The notes: generated by a model from the letters alone, not told the origin. Shown: positions 43,720 to 51,622, counted from the stretch's first letter. The stretch: DNA of 64,000 bases from Chloroflexota bacterium (GCA_026707585.1 JAPOWQ010000062.1:53460-117459), one strand, 5' to 3'. Program-made: numbers and translations.

Positions 43720-44028
43720 GTGAGTAAGGGCGCTTCGACGGTTGGGGCCGGGGGATCTGTCGCCACGTGGGTGCTGACGATTTTCGTCACACTGTTGGCG
43801 TCGCCGTTTGTTGTTGGGTGCTCCGTGACAATCTCGAGTGCCTGGAGCGATGGAAATCTGGTTGTGACGGTTCTTGGGTCCGTTGTAATGATTCTGCTTG
43901 TTTTTCTTATGGCTCGCAGCATGATTTCCGCTCAGATTAAGGGCGAGGCGGTGAAAGAGAAGACTCGGCGGGAAAACGAGGAAATCAGGCAGTACGTTCT
44001 GAGAAAGGCCCGGGAGGACGAGCCTTAG
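43720..44028 (+). CDS. Small two-helix membrane protein
   Basis: 102-aa protein with two transmembrane helices (VATWVLTIFVTLLASPFVVGC and LVVTVLGSVVMILLVFLMA) and a charged cytoplasmic tail (GEAVKEKTRRENEEIRQYVLRKAREDEP). Start GTG 43720 is preceded by an A/G-rich stretch. No family is recognised. Codon use is less GC-rich than the chromosomal average, in line with the accessory zone that follows. Confidence 0.55.
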   Translation: MSKGASTVGAGGSVATWVLTIFVTLLASPFVVGCSVTISSAWSDGNLVVTVLGSVVMILLVFLMARSMISAQIKGEAVKEKTRRENEEIRQYVLRKAREDEP

Positions 44029-44085
44029 GCGTCTAGAAGTGGTTCTGGTCGGTTTGGGGGATCTGAAGATCTGGATTGGAGCAAC

Positions 44086-44317
44086 GTGACAAGACTGGCG
44101 TTCAGTGGCGAGGTTCGGTTTGTGGTGGAGAGGCGAGGGGAATCACTGGTGGGAATCGTTTCGGCGGATGACATTGAACGGGGTGATGCGCTGTATGCGG
44201 CGATGGGCGGAGGGGCGGGAGATTCCGAAGCGCTTCGGGCGGGTGCTTCGTGGTCAGACAGCGGAGGAGATTGGGGAAGGCGTAGCTCCAGCGGTCGCCT
44301 CGGCGATTTACGAGTAG
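44086..44317 (+). pseudogene. Frameshifted Phd-like antitoxin relic
   Basis: The frame starting at 44086 reads TRLAFSGEVRFVVERRGESLVGIVSADDIERGDALYAAM, which matches the core of Phd/YefM antitoxins (S-G-E-x-x-x-V-x-R-x-G-x-x-x-A-x-I-V, then D-x-E-R). After that it becomes low-complexity. In the +1 frame the sequence continues more plausibly (RRWAEGREIPKRFGRVLRGQTAEEIGEG) to a stop at 44315-44317. The N-terminal Phd strand and helix are missing. A truncated, frameshifted antitoxin is the best reading; no partner toxin is seen. Confidence 0.4.
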
Positions 44318-44436
44318 GACGCCAAAAAGGCAAGAGAATACGCCCTTGTAGGAGTCAACCAAGAACTGTCCAGAAAGACCTAGCCGATTGCACTCGACGG
44401 GAGCCCGCTTCACACTTTCGCAATGACACAACTTGA

Positions 44437-44679
44437 CTACCAGTGCTTGTTGAGACTATACAGTCCATGGCCAACTCAAATCAGATCGTCATACACAACA
44501 GCATGATTCGCCGGTGCGTTGGCGCACATGCGCGATGTGACATGCGTGGATATTGTGCTCTCCTTATATCTGCTCCTATTTCGCCTCATTACTTCTATTA
44601 CATTGTTCAAAGTGAACGGATCTACACCAGTGCCAACTAGCTCTGCTACAGCAACCAGAATCTCGTCTCTACAGGTCAT
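44437..44679 (-). pseudogene. DUF7669-like protein interrupted by TGA
   Basis: The frame from ATG 44679 encodes EILVAVAELVGTGVDPFTLNNVIEVMRRNRSRYKESTISTHVTSRMCANAPANHAVVYDDLI and then meets TGA (44476-44478). Reading through gives VGHGLYSLNKHW before TAG at 44437-44439. The S-R-Y-x-E-S-T-I-x-T-H-V-x-S-R-M-C-A-N-A-P core is, from memory, the DUF7669 family, where Y-D-D-L-x-R-V-G-x-G-x-Y is usual. TGA therefore replaces an expected CGA Arg codon, a single C-to-T change. It lies 12 bp downstream of the Schlafen-like gene on the same strand, so it was probably its operon partner. It could still give a 67-aa truncated protein. Confidence 0.6.
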
Positions 44680-44691
44680 AAGCGCTACTTT

Positions 44692-46008
44692 CTAATTCCG
44701 CTCATCCCAATCTTCAATTTCGAAGTGATGTTCTATCCGGCCGACATCGCCGCCGATAGAATTCCAGAAATCCCGCTCAAAAAGCGCGATCAAACCTGCG
44801 ACTTCGCTTGGCGCACCCAGTGAATACCTTGGTGAACCCAAAAGGTCCCCAGGGTATCTGACAGAACTTGGATCTGGACCTACGACATAGTTGGGAACAA
44901 CGTGGTAATCCCTCGTGTAGTCAACAACGAGAAGATTCTCACATCGAACGTATATCTCCACATCCACCGCGTACTCCGTCACTGGGGCCGACGCCTGGTT
45001 CCTGACTCGATCGGCCCAAACAAGCAAGTTTGCGAATACTGTCAGTGGCCAATCTGGGTAAATTCTTGGACCTCTCACTCCGCCTTGCTCAACGACGAAG
45101 CAATTGACGATTCCAATCTCAAGCAGACCGTCAGAGTGAATCTCCCGATAGATCTGAATGTCCAGATTTGAATCTCCGCCATAGTATTCGTTGCGTGCGG
45201 AACGCAACATCGGACGCCAGGAACCTTCCAGACGCGGGAACTGAAGTCGTGTTGTTCTTTCTCCATCCACGATCGATAACGAACGCCATTGTTCGTAAAG
45301 CCTTTCTTCACCTATGACACGGTCTAGGTGGAATGCGTCTCCAACGGGAGCAGCCGTGGCCCGGATTCCGTAGGCTTGATCCGGTCTGTTCAGGCGCTCT
45401 AGCTCCTCCGGGAATCTCTCGGATCGACGTTTCAGGCGTCGCTCAAGGCTCTCCAGCCCCCGCGAGAGATTCAGCGTGAGGTCTTGGATTTCCCGCATGG
45501 CCATGTTGTCACATCTGTCGGACCTTCGGATTGTGCAATGACGCGTCGGCTCGACACGGTGCGGTGCACTACGCGACTTGCCAACGCGAATGACGACCAC
45601 TCCGTCGTCGCCGTCCGTCGGTATGGCGATGACCTCAAGGCCGGGGATCTGCGGGTCCACACAGTCACGAAACGCGTGCTTGAGTTGCTCTGCAAGTTCT
45701 GCGCACCTGTGAATGGGGCAGATGCGATCAGCAACCGGGGGCCTTGACTCCGACTCGACGATGCCGAGCACCACGGCACCACCATAGGCGTTTGCGAACG
45801 CGACGGCCTCCTCAAGGATTTTGTTTCTTGCTCGCTCTCTGATCGGTCTACCACCTGAGATCCATCGATCGGACAAGCTGCAGTCTGTGCGTGGATCTGC
45901 CTTGAACTCGATCTGCTGGCCTTCGGGAACTTGGGAATCGATCAGCTCGTGTAGGTCGGATACGTCAAACTGGTCGGGTGGCTTGGAGAGTAGAGAGATC
46001 ACAGACAA
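44692..46008 (-). CDS. Schlafen AlbA_2 domain protein
   Basis: 438-aa protein. The N-terminal domain (residues about 20-180) matches AlbA_2/Schlafen: VPEGQQIEFKADPRTD carries the E-x-K pair, then EEAVAFANAYGGAVVLGIVE and VVVIRVGKSRSAPHRVE follow, with a C-T-I-R-R segment. Such domains are nucleic-acid binding and in some cases RNases. Residues 190-230 form an Arg/Glu-rich coiled coil; the C-terminal 200 residues are unassigned. Its base composition is AT-richer than the chromosome around it. Together with the small downstream DUF7669-like ORF it looks like a defence-associated operon. Confidence 0.78.
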   Translation of the reverse strand: MSVISLLSKPPDQFDVSDLHELIDSQVPEGQQIEFKADPRTDCSLSDRWISGGRPIRERARNKILEEAVAFANAYGGAVVLGIVESESRPPVADRICPIHRCAELAEQLKHAFRDCVDPQIPGLEVIAIPTDGDDGVVVIRVGKSRSAPHRVEPTRHCTIRRSDRCDNMAMREIQDLTLNLSRGLESLERRLKRRSERFPEELERLNRPDQAYGIRATAAPVGDAFHLDRVIGEERLYEQWRSLSIVDGERTTRLQFPRLEGSWRPMLRSARNEYYGGDSNLDIQIYREIHSDGLLEIGIVNCFVVEQGGVRGPRIYPDWPLTVFANLLVWADRVRNQASAPVTEYAVDVEIYVRCENLLVVDYTRDYHVVPNYVVGPDPSSVRYPGDLLGSPRYSLGAPSEVAGLIALFERDFWNSIGGDVGRIEHHFEIEDWDERN

Positions 46009-46560
46009 TCTCCTGGAAGCGACTGCGTTACAGCGATTCCCATCACTTCAATCAATCTCCGTAGCGCGGGGTGAGACAGCGGCCGCGCGCAAGAATTGGT
46101 GAATTCTCCCACCTCTGAGGTCGGTCTTCAGTTCTCAAGTGAGGAGAGCGGTCGACGAACGGGTCGGGGACCCGCACTTAGGGGAGACGGGACTGCTTGG
46201 GCGGCAGGGGTGCTGTGGGCTGTGTGGTTCGACACGCCCTTCCGAAAGACTCCAGGTCGGCTCACCACGAACGGGGTGGGGCCGGGTAGGAGGGTGCGCG
46301 GGGGACAGCCGGGGTGGGTTGGCTGCTGAGGGTTTTGTGGTTCGACACGCCCCGCCGAAAGACGCTGGGGCGGCTCACCACGAACGGTGGGGGGGCCCGG
46401 CGGGGTGGTGAACCGAGGACTGTTTCGGCGGCTTGGGTGCTGGGGGCTTTGTGGTTCGACACGGGCCTCCGATGGACTCCGGCCCGGCTCACCACGAACG
46501 GGTGGGGCATAGGATTGGGCGGAGGAGGCTGGAGGGGTCCAGCTTCGGGGTGATGTGGGT
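46009..46560. repeat. Three direct repeats of about 113 bp
   Basis: GTGGTTCGACACG occurs at 46224, 46337 and 46451 (113 and 114 bp apart). In each unit it is followed about 37 nt later by CGGCTCACCACGAACGG and preceded by GCTG-GGG-TTTGTG-like sequence. A fourth copy is at 51040. These are dispersed intergenic repeats; short reading frames here are repeat translations, not genes. Confidence 0.8.
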
Positions 46561-47397
46561 ATGTATGACGCTGGGTATACGAAGGGGTTCTATGACGCGT
46601 ATGGGCGCAGGGAGTGGGAGCGGTTGGAGGGGTCGGTGGCGGGGCGGTTGAAGGCGGTGGTGCATGGAGATTTCATTGCGCGGTATGTGGGGCGAGGGGA
46701 CCGAGTGCTGGATGCGGGGTGTGGGCCGGGGCGGTTTACGGTGACGGCGGCGGAGCTTGGGGCGAGGGTGACGGCCCTGGATTTGTCTGAGGGGCAGCTG
46801 GAGCTTGCCAGGGCGACGGTGGACGAGGCGGGTGTGTCAGGGGCCGTGGAAGCGTTTGTGAGCGGGGATATTGCGGATCTCTCGATGTTTGGGGATGGGC
46901 ACTTTGATGCGGTGATCTGTTACGGGGGTGCGCTGTCGTACGTGTGTGAGCAGCGGCACGTGGCGGCGGCGGAGCTAGTTCGCGTGGTTCGGCCGGGCGG
47001 CGTCCTGCTGGTGAGCGTCATGAGCCGACTGGGGACGATGGCCACGCTGGTCCGCCGACCGCAGATGTCCATCCTGGAAGATCCGGAGGGGTGGTACTTG
47101 TGGCAAGTCGCAAAAGACGGGGATCTGCCGGGGTTTCCGTCGACTGAGATCGACCTGGAGCACCCGCCGATGCACATGTATCGGAGTGACGAATTGCGCG
47201 GGCTGTTTCCGGACTGCGAGGTGTTGGAGCTGGCGGGCAGCAATGTGACGACGTCGGGGGAGTCAGCGGCGAACGAGATTCTGGAGAGTCCGGAGGCGTG
47301 GGCTACGGCGGTGGAGCTGGAGCGGGCGCTGTGTGGGGAGCCGGGGCTGGTTGATGGGGGGACGCATTTGATTTTGGTGGGGAGGAAGGGTGGATAG
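46561..47397 (+). CDS. Class I SAM-dependent methyltransferase
   Basis: 278-aa methyltransferase. Motif I is DRVLDAGCGPGRFTVTAAELG, motif II is VTALDLSEGQLELAR, motif III is FVSGDIADLSMFGDGHFDAVICYGG, and the post-motif is LVRVVRPGGVLLVSVMSRLG. The order and spacing fit UbiE/methyltransferase-11 small-molecule enzymes. Substrate unknown. ATG 46561 is favoured; GTG 46555 is in frame. It is isolated between repeat regions. Confidence 0.85.
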   Translation: MYDAGYTKGFYDAYGRREWERLEGSVAGRLKAVVHGDFIARYVGRGDRVLDAGCGPGRFTVTAAELGARVTALDLSEGQLELARATVDEAGVSGAVEAFVSGDIADLSMFGDGHFDAVICYGGALSYVCEQRHVAAAELVRVVRPGGVLLVSVMSRLGTMATLVRRPQMSILEDPEGWYLWQVAKDGDLPGFPSTEIDLEHPPMHMYRSDELRGLFPDCEVLELAGSNVTTSGESAANEILESPEAWATAVELERALCGEPGLVDGGTHLILVGRKGG

Positions 47398-47527
47398 GAA
47401 CGGATTGCCCGGGCGGCTTGGGTGCCGAGGGGTGTGGTTCCCTCCGAGAGTCTGAGGGCGGGTTCTACGCAGAAGGGGCGCGAGTTGGGAGAATGGCGGG
47501 GGGCGTATCGGTGGTACTGGAGACGAC

Positions 47528-47755
47528 ATGACGGACTGGGCGCGGTGTCCGGCGGTTGAACGGCGCCCGGGCAAGCTGAGCGGGGCCTGGACGTTCGCCG
47601 GAACCCGGGTGCCGGTGTCCGCCCTGTTCGAGAATCTGGAAAGCGGCGCGACGGTTGGCGAGTTTCTGGATTGGTTTCCGGGCGTTGAAGCCTGGCAGGT
47701 TCGAGCCGTGCTGGAACACGAAGCGGAGGCCCTGCGAGTCCCCGCGCAACTTTGA
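47528..47755 (+). CDS. DUF433 protein (antitoxin-like)
   Basis: 75-aa protein of the DUF433 family: CPAVERRPGKLSGAWTFAGTRVPVSALFENLESGATVGEFLDWFPGVEAWQVRAVLEHEAE follows the family's G-T-R-V-P-V-x-x-L-x-x-x-L-x-x-G-x-x-x-x-E-F-L-x-x-F-P pattern, with the G-K-x-x-G-x-x-x-F-x-G start. These helix-turn-helix-like proteins are usually encoded with a DUF5615 PIN-like protein, as here. The stop overlaps the toxin start (TTGA). Confidence 0.8.
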   Translation: MTDWARCPAVERRPGKLSGAWTFAGTRVPVSALFENLESGATVGEFLDWFPGVEAWQVRAVLEHEAEALRVPAQL

Positions 47756-47904
47756 AGATTCTTTTCGATCAGGGCACTCCGGCACCGCTGCGTCGTCACC
47801 TGGACGGTCATGTCGTAGACACGGCAGACGAGCGCGGATGGTCAGATCTGGATAACGGGGACTTGATCGACAACGCCGAGGGGGCGGCGAGGGATTGCGG
47901 GTAG
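47752..47904 (+). pseudogene. Truncated DUF5615 PIN-like toxin
   Basis: The frame from TTG 47752 reads KILFDQGTPAPLRRHLDGHVVDTADERGW and SDLDNGDLIDNAEGAARDCG and stops after 50 residues. DUF5615 proteins normally run about 110 residues and continue after the A-E-x-A-x-F-D segment with a second Asp-containing strand (L-L-T-x-D). The first Asp (F-D) is kept, but the rest is absent; downstream DNA is repeat sequence. The toxin is probably inactive. Confidence 0.7.
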
Positions 47905-48274
47905 GTCTGACGGGTCAGTTGGAGGGTGGAAGAGGGCGGTTCGCGAACCGTCCCAGCTGGAGACGGGTTTTCCACGAACGGGGGACGCACGTCGGAGCGA
48001 CGGGGAGCCAGGGATTCAGCGAGAACGGGGTAGCAGGTAGCGCCGGGGTTGTTAGTTGCCGCTGGGTCCCGGCCGCGGACGCCGGGATGGCGGAGGGGAA
48101 TGGCCTACGGCGAAGGCGGGATTGCATGGGGCGACATCGGGATGGACAGGGGGAGGCCGATAGACTGGTGCTGAGACGGATTGTGGAGTATCTGCAGGGC
48201 TTTGGAGGGGCGGACCGGGTCCCGGCGGTATGCGCGTTGCGGGAAGGTGCGCTGGTAGGCGGACGAGCGTGGAT
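47905..48274. repeat. Intergenic region with 85-bp repeat copy
   Basis: 48013-48097 begins GATTCAGCGAGAACGGGGT and ends GGGATGGCGGAGGG. The same 85-nt unit recurs at 48981-49065, and its last third recurs at about 51157-51191. The rest holds no supported gene. Confidence 0.65.
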
Positions 48275-48592
48275 ATGACGAAGGACGGCCTGGAGCTCTC
48301 ACAAGAGGCTTTGGCCGCGTATTGCGAGCGGTGGAAGATCATCGAGTTGTCGGTGATCGACTCCAATACGCCGGTCGACGTTGACGCTGACGATTCGATT
48401 GGATTCCTGGCGCGGTTCCAGCCCGAGGTGATGCGCCGCTATGCGGATGCGGTTGCCATGGAGCGCGAACTGGCCGAACTGGTTGGCCGGGACGTGGAAC
48501 TAACGGACTATCGGACGGTTGTCGACTGGAGCGACAACGCGATCCGGCGCACGGCCATCCTGAAATCGGCTCGGACGGTTTATGCCACGTGA
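48275..48592 (+). CDS. MNT-like nucleotidyltransferase, catalytically degenerate
   Basis: 105-aa protein aligned without gaps to minimal nucleotidyltransferase (MntA) antitoxins. The usual L-S-L-F-G-S...P-D-S-D-V-D-V-L-V-E-F-E-P block appears as L-S-V-I-D-S (25-30) ... A-D-D-S-I-G-F-L-A-R-F-Q-P (38-50). The Gly of G-S is Asp29 and the D-x-D metal pair is S41-I42-G43. The later V-D-L position is V-E-L (74-76). Catalysis by the usual mechanism is therefore unlikely. It overlaps hepT by 11 nt. ATG 48275 was chosen over an in-frame start at 48230 because the upstream residues are Arg/Gly-rich. Confidence 0.7.
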   Translation: MTKDGLELSQEALAAYCERWKIIELSVIDSNTPVDVDADDSIGFLARFQPEVMRRYADAVAMERELAELVGRDVELTDYRTVVDWSDNAIRRTAILKSARTVYAT

Positions 48593-48947
48593 GGAACTGG
48601 CGTACCTGCGAGACATCCTGATCGCGGCGCAACAGGCGGGCGCACACGCATACGGATTGACGTTTGCGGAGTTTGCGCAGCGTCGTCTGCAGCGAAGCGC
48701 CGTGCAGTGGGAACTGACGGTTATTGGCGAGGCGGCGGCTCACGTGAGCCTTGATACCAAGGTTGCTCATCCGGAGATTCCGTGGTCGCAGATGACGGGG
48801 ATGCGCAATCGAATCGTGCACCGATATTTTGGCGTGGACCTGGACATTCTGTGGTCGGTGGTTCGGGAGGATCTACCGGTTTTGGTTGATCGCGTTGGGG
48901 CGTTGGCTGGGGGAAGAAGGGGAGAGGTCAGTGGGCAGAGGAATTAG
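48582..48947 (+). CDS. hepT: HepT-like HEPN ribonuclease toxin (DUF86)
   Basis: 121-aa HEPN-domain protein. The active-site motif R-x4-H-x-Y is intact in MTGMRNRIVHRYFGVD (R75, H80, Y82). Upstream helices contain AVQWELTVIGEAAAHVS, the usual I-G-E-A segment of DUF86. HepT proteins are ribonucleases neutralised by MntA-type partners. Here the partner upstream has lost catalytic residues, although the toxin motif is kept. The last 15 residues (GGRRGEVSGQRN) are probably a non-conserved tail. Confidence 0.85.
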   Translation: MPREELAYLRDILIAAQQAGAHAYGLTFAEFAQRRLQRSAVQWELTVIGEAAAHVSLDTKVAHPEIPWSQMTGMRNRIVHRYFGVDLDILWSVVREDLPVLVDRVGALAGGRRGEVSGQRN

Positions 48948-49360
48948 AGGGGAAGAGAAGTAGATCGGATTGGAGCCTGAGATTCAGCGAGGACGGGGTG
49001 GTAGATAGCGCTGGGGTTGATAGGTACTGCTGGGTCCCGGCCTGAGACGCTGGGATGGCGGAGGGTCGGGTGGTACATCCGCAGGAGTGGTTCGGCACCG
49101 GCCTTCGGGGACTTTGAACCGGCTCAGCGCGGATTGATTGGCGTCCCCCCGGCAGGGACGGAGCGAGCTCTTGGATGAGGGGAGCGTGGTCCCGTGGGGG
49201 AGGGTCCCAGGCTGCGCGCAGCCTGGGCCACAAGGCGGCGGGCCCCCGAGCCGAGGATCCCTCACCGAATGCCGCGTACGGCTTCTGCCTCTCCCCTTGG
49301 AGAGGGTGAAGATCGGCGGCCCGGCTCAGCACGAACGGGGTGGAGCTTCGGCCACAGGGT
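48948..49360. repeat. Repeat-rich intergenic region
   Basis: Contains the second 85-bp unit (48981-49065), a degenerate copy of the GTGGTTCG...CGGCTCA repeat (about 49090-49135), a perfect 22-bp palindrome (49206-49227, CCCAGGCTGCG and its complement), a palindromic unit at 49256-49314 shared with 30649-30706 and 50449-50512, and a CGGCTCAGCACGAACGGGG end at about 49321. No gene is supported. Confidence 0.75.
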
Positions 49361-50926
49361 TCAGGACTTAGCCAGCCAGTTCTCGATTTCTTCGTCGTCG
49401 TCGGGGGTCCAGTGGCCCTGGTGGGATTTGGTTAGGGCTTCCTGGATTTCGGTGTGGGTTAGGGATTGGCGCCAGGTTTGGTAGTTGTGGCGGTCGTTGC
49501 GCTTGGCCTGGGTGTCGGCGTGGTTGAAGTCGACGAGGGACTCGAGGCGGGCGTCCAATTCCTTGACGATTTCGGGGCGTGATTGGGCTAGGTCGTCTAT
49601 TTCCTCCGGGTCGTCGTCGAGGTTGAAGAGTTGGGGTGGATAGCCGGCGTAGCGGATGTATTTCCAGGGGCCCTGGCGCCACATGGCGATGCCGGTGTTG
49701 GAGAAGTTGCTGTGGTATTCGCTGAAGACGTAGTCGGGGCGGTTTGAGGCTTCGCCGCGGCAAAGAGGCAGCAGGGAAACGCCGTCGAGGCCCTGGGGAT
49801 GGTCGAGGCCGGCGATGTCCATGAGGGTTGGGAAGAGGTCGATGAGGGAAACGAGCTCATCCGAGATGACGCCCTGTTGGAGGCCGGGGCCGGCGACGAT
49901 GAGGGGGACGCGGGCGGAGGCTTCGTAGAGGGCGTTTTTGAGGGTCTGGCGGTGTTCCATGTTCATTTCGCCGTGGTCGCTGGCGAAGATGATGTAGGTG
50001 TCGTGGAGCTGGCCGGTGGCTTCGAGGGTGTCGAGAACCTGGCCGAGCATGGCGTCGGTCTCGGCGACCATGGCGAAGTAGTGGCGGCGGATGGCGAGGG
50101 TTTCTTCGTCGGTGAAGTGGCCGTGGGTGTTCTTGGTGACGCTCATGTAGTCCATGACGGGGTGGAGATCAGGTTCGTAGGGCGGGAGGGTGACGGCGGC
50201 GGGGTCGATTTTGTCGAGGTAGTGCCGGGTGGCGCGGAAGGGGGGATGGGGGACGTTGGTGCTGGGATATAGGAAGTAGGGACGGTCTTCTGCGCTGTAG
50301 TCGTTGAGGAATTGGCAGGTGTTGTCGATTTGGAGCCAGTCTTTTTGGTGGAGGCGGATGGGGGATTGATCGGGAGATAGGTATTCGTATCTAGTGGCCT
50401 CTTCAGGCGATAGATGAGCGGTGGTGGGGGTTGGGTTTCGAGCGGAAGACCCCTCACCGGTTTCCGCCGAAGACGCCGGAACCTGCCTCTCCCCTTGGAG
50501 AGGGTGAAGATCGGGACTCGTGAAGGTGGTGGCCTGGGGGCGGGGGTTGTGGGGGCGTTTGATGTTGGCGGAGCGGAGCCAGGCGGTAAGGCGGGCTTTG
50601 AGGGAGTGACCGCCGACGCGGTAGTCGGTTTTGCCGAAGACGTGGAGGCCGTAGCCGGCGTCTTCCAGATGGGTGCCGAAGGTGGGAGTGTTCAGAGGCA
50701 GGCCGCCGGGGTTGTTCCAGGCCTGGACGCGGTGGACGTATTGGCCGCTCCAGAAGCTGGCGCGACTGGGGGCGCACTGGGGGGAGTTGCAGTAGGCGTT
50801 GCTGAAGGAGGTTCCAAGGGCGGCGAGGCGGTCCATGTTGGGGGTGTGGGCGGCGGGGTGGCCGAGGTGGCGCATCACGCGACCGTCCATGCTGTCGGTC
50901 ATGAAGAGGAGGATGTTGGGGGGCAT
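49361..50926 (-). CDS. Sulfatase (formylglycine type) with in-frame repeat insert
   Basis: 521-aa alkaline-phosphatase-superfamily sulfatase. The N-terminal NILLFMTDSMDGRV gives metal-binding Asp, and C51-A-P-S-R55 (SPQCAPSRASFWSGQ) is the C-x-P-S-R motif whose Cys becomes formylglycine. IIFASDHGEMNMEH supplies the further Asp/His metal ligands. No signal peptide is visible. Residues about 137-164 (SPDLHPLQGERQVPASSAETGEGSSARN) are the translation of a dispersed intergenic repeat inserted in frame, lying in a presumably exposed loop. A separate formylglycine-generating enzyme is needed; none is in the window. The organic sulfate substrate is unknown. Confidence 0.9.
   Translation of the reverse strand: MPPNILLFMTDSMDGRVMRHLGHPAAHTPNMDRLAALGTSFSNAYCNSPQCAPSRASFWSGQYVHRVQAWNNPGGLPLNTPTFGTHLEDAGYGLHVFGKTDYRVGGHSLKARLTAWLRSANIKRPHNPRPQATTFTSPDLHPLQGERQVPASSAETGEGSSARNPTPTTAHLSPEEATRYEYLSPDQSPIRLHQKDWLQIDNTCQFLNDYSAEDRPYFLYPSTNVPHPPFRATRHYLDKIDPAAVTLPPYEPDLHPVMDYMSVTKNTHGHFTDEETLAIRRHYFAMVAETDAMLGQVLDTLEATGQLHDTYIIFASDHGEMNMEHRQTLKNALYEASARVPLIVAGPGLQQGVISDELVSLIDLFPTLMDIAGLDHPQGLDGVSLLPLCRGEASNRPDYVFSEYHSNFSNTGIAMWRQGPWKYIRYAGYPPQLFNLDDDPEEIDDLAQSRPEIVKELDARLESLVDFNHADTQAKRNDRHNYQTWRQSLTHTEIQEALTKSHQGHWTPDDDEEIENWLAKS
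50449..50512. repeat. Dispersed palindromic repeat inside the sulfatase gene
   Basis: Read on the minus strand it carries CACCCTCTCCAAGGGGAGAG, then CAGGTTC, a short variable part, and AAACCGGTGAGGGGTC, matching 30649-30706 almost base for base except for a few central positions. It also matches 49256-49314 less closely. It contains no stop in the sulfatase frame and keeps the frame. Confidence 0.85.
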
Positions 50927-51193
50927 GGGTCGGAGGAGCGGTCAGTGGTTAGGGATTAACAGGGATTGTTGCACTTGGGGGCTAGATGAGGGTGAAGAGC
51001 ATCAGAGCCGGCTCGAAGGCCTGGTTGCTGAGGGCTTTGTGGTTCGACACGGCCACTCGAAGACTCCTGTCCGGCTCATCACGAACGGGGGGCGGCAGTC
51101 GATGGGTGCGCGGAAGACGGGCGGGTCGGGGACGCCGCCCCTACTCAAGATAAGACTGGATCCCGGCTGAGGACGCCGGGATGACGGAGGGAG
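50927..51193. repeat. Intergenic copies of two repeat families
   Basis: The fourth copy of the 113-bp family (GTGGTTCGACACG at 51040, CGGCTCATCACGAACGG about 35 nt later) is followed by an inverted copy of the CGTAGGGGCGGCGTC family (about 51111-51145) and by the last third of the 85-bp unit (51157-51191). The latter ends directly at the cytochrome gene's stop codon. Confidence 0.7.
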
Positions 51194-51622
51194 TTAGCAG
51201 GCGGGCTGGTATTCGGTGGGTTTGAAGATGCCGGCGGAGAGTTGGAGGTGGCGGACGTAGCAGACGATCTGGCTGACCTCGGTTTCGGTAACGCCGGGGA
51301 CGGGGAGCATGTTGCCGAAGGTCCAGTGGTGCTGGCGGACGCCGCGTACCACGGCGAGGTGGAAGGCGGCGTCGCCGTGGTGGCCGGGGTGGTAGACGCG
51401 GTCGATGAAGGTGGGGCCCAGGTTGGTGCCGGCTGCGGCCTGGCCGTGGCATTGGGCGCAGTTGGTGTTGAAGAGGGTTTCCCCTTGCCTGGCGGCTTCG
51501 GTCAGCTCGGTCGGGGCGGCGAAAGGTTGCTGCGAGCCACCGTGGCCGGTGTGGGGTGCGGCGCTTTCGCCACAGGCGATGAGGGCAACGAGGAGAACAA
51601 TCAAAAGTGGGAGGGACGCCAT
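51194..51622 (-). CDS. Cytochrome c lipoprotein
   Basis: 142-aa exported monoheme cytochrome. The N-terminus MASLPLLIVLLVALIACGES is a lipoprotein signal with lipobox L-I-A-C. The heme motif C-x2-C-H is in LFNTNCAQCHGQAAAGTNLGP, and the distal Met is probably in GNMLPVPGVTE. The end (QIVCYVRHLQ) matches class I cytochrome c helices. It should carry electrons on the outer face of the membrane. ATG 51622 is chosen; the longer frame to 51709 would bury the signal. Upstream lies a Gfo/Idh/MocA gene on the same strand. Confidence 0.85.
   Translation of the reverse strand: MASLPLLIVLLVALIACGESAAPHTGHGGSQQPFAAPTELTEAARQGETLFNTNCAQCHGQAAAGTNLGPTFIDRVYHPGHHGDAAFHLAVVRGVRQHHWTFGNMLPVPGVTETEVSQIVCYVRHLQLSAGIFKPTEYQPAC

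Noticed and set aside
44476..44478. Selenocysteine at the TGA in the DUF7669-like ORF
   Set aside because: The family position appears to be Arg (CGA), not Cys, there is no redox motif, and I see no suitable hairpin just downstream.
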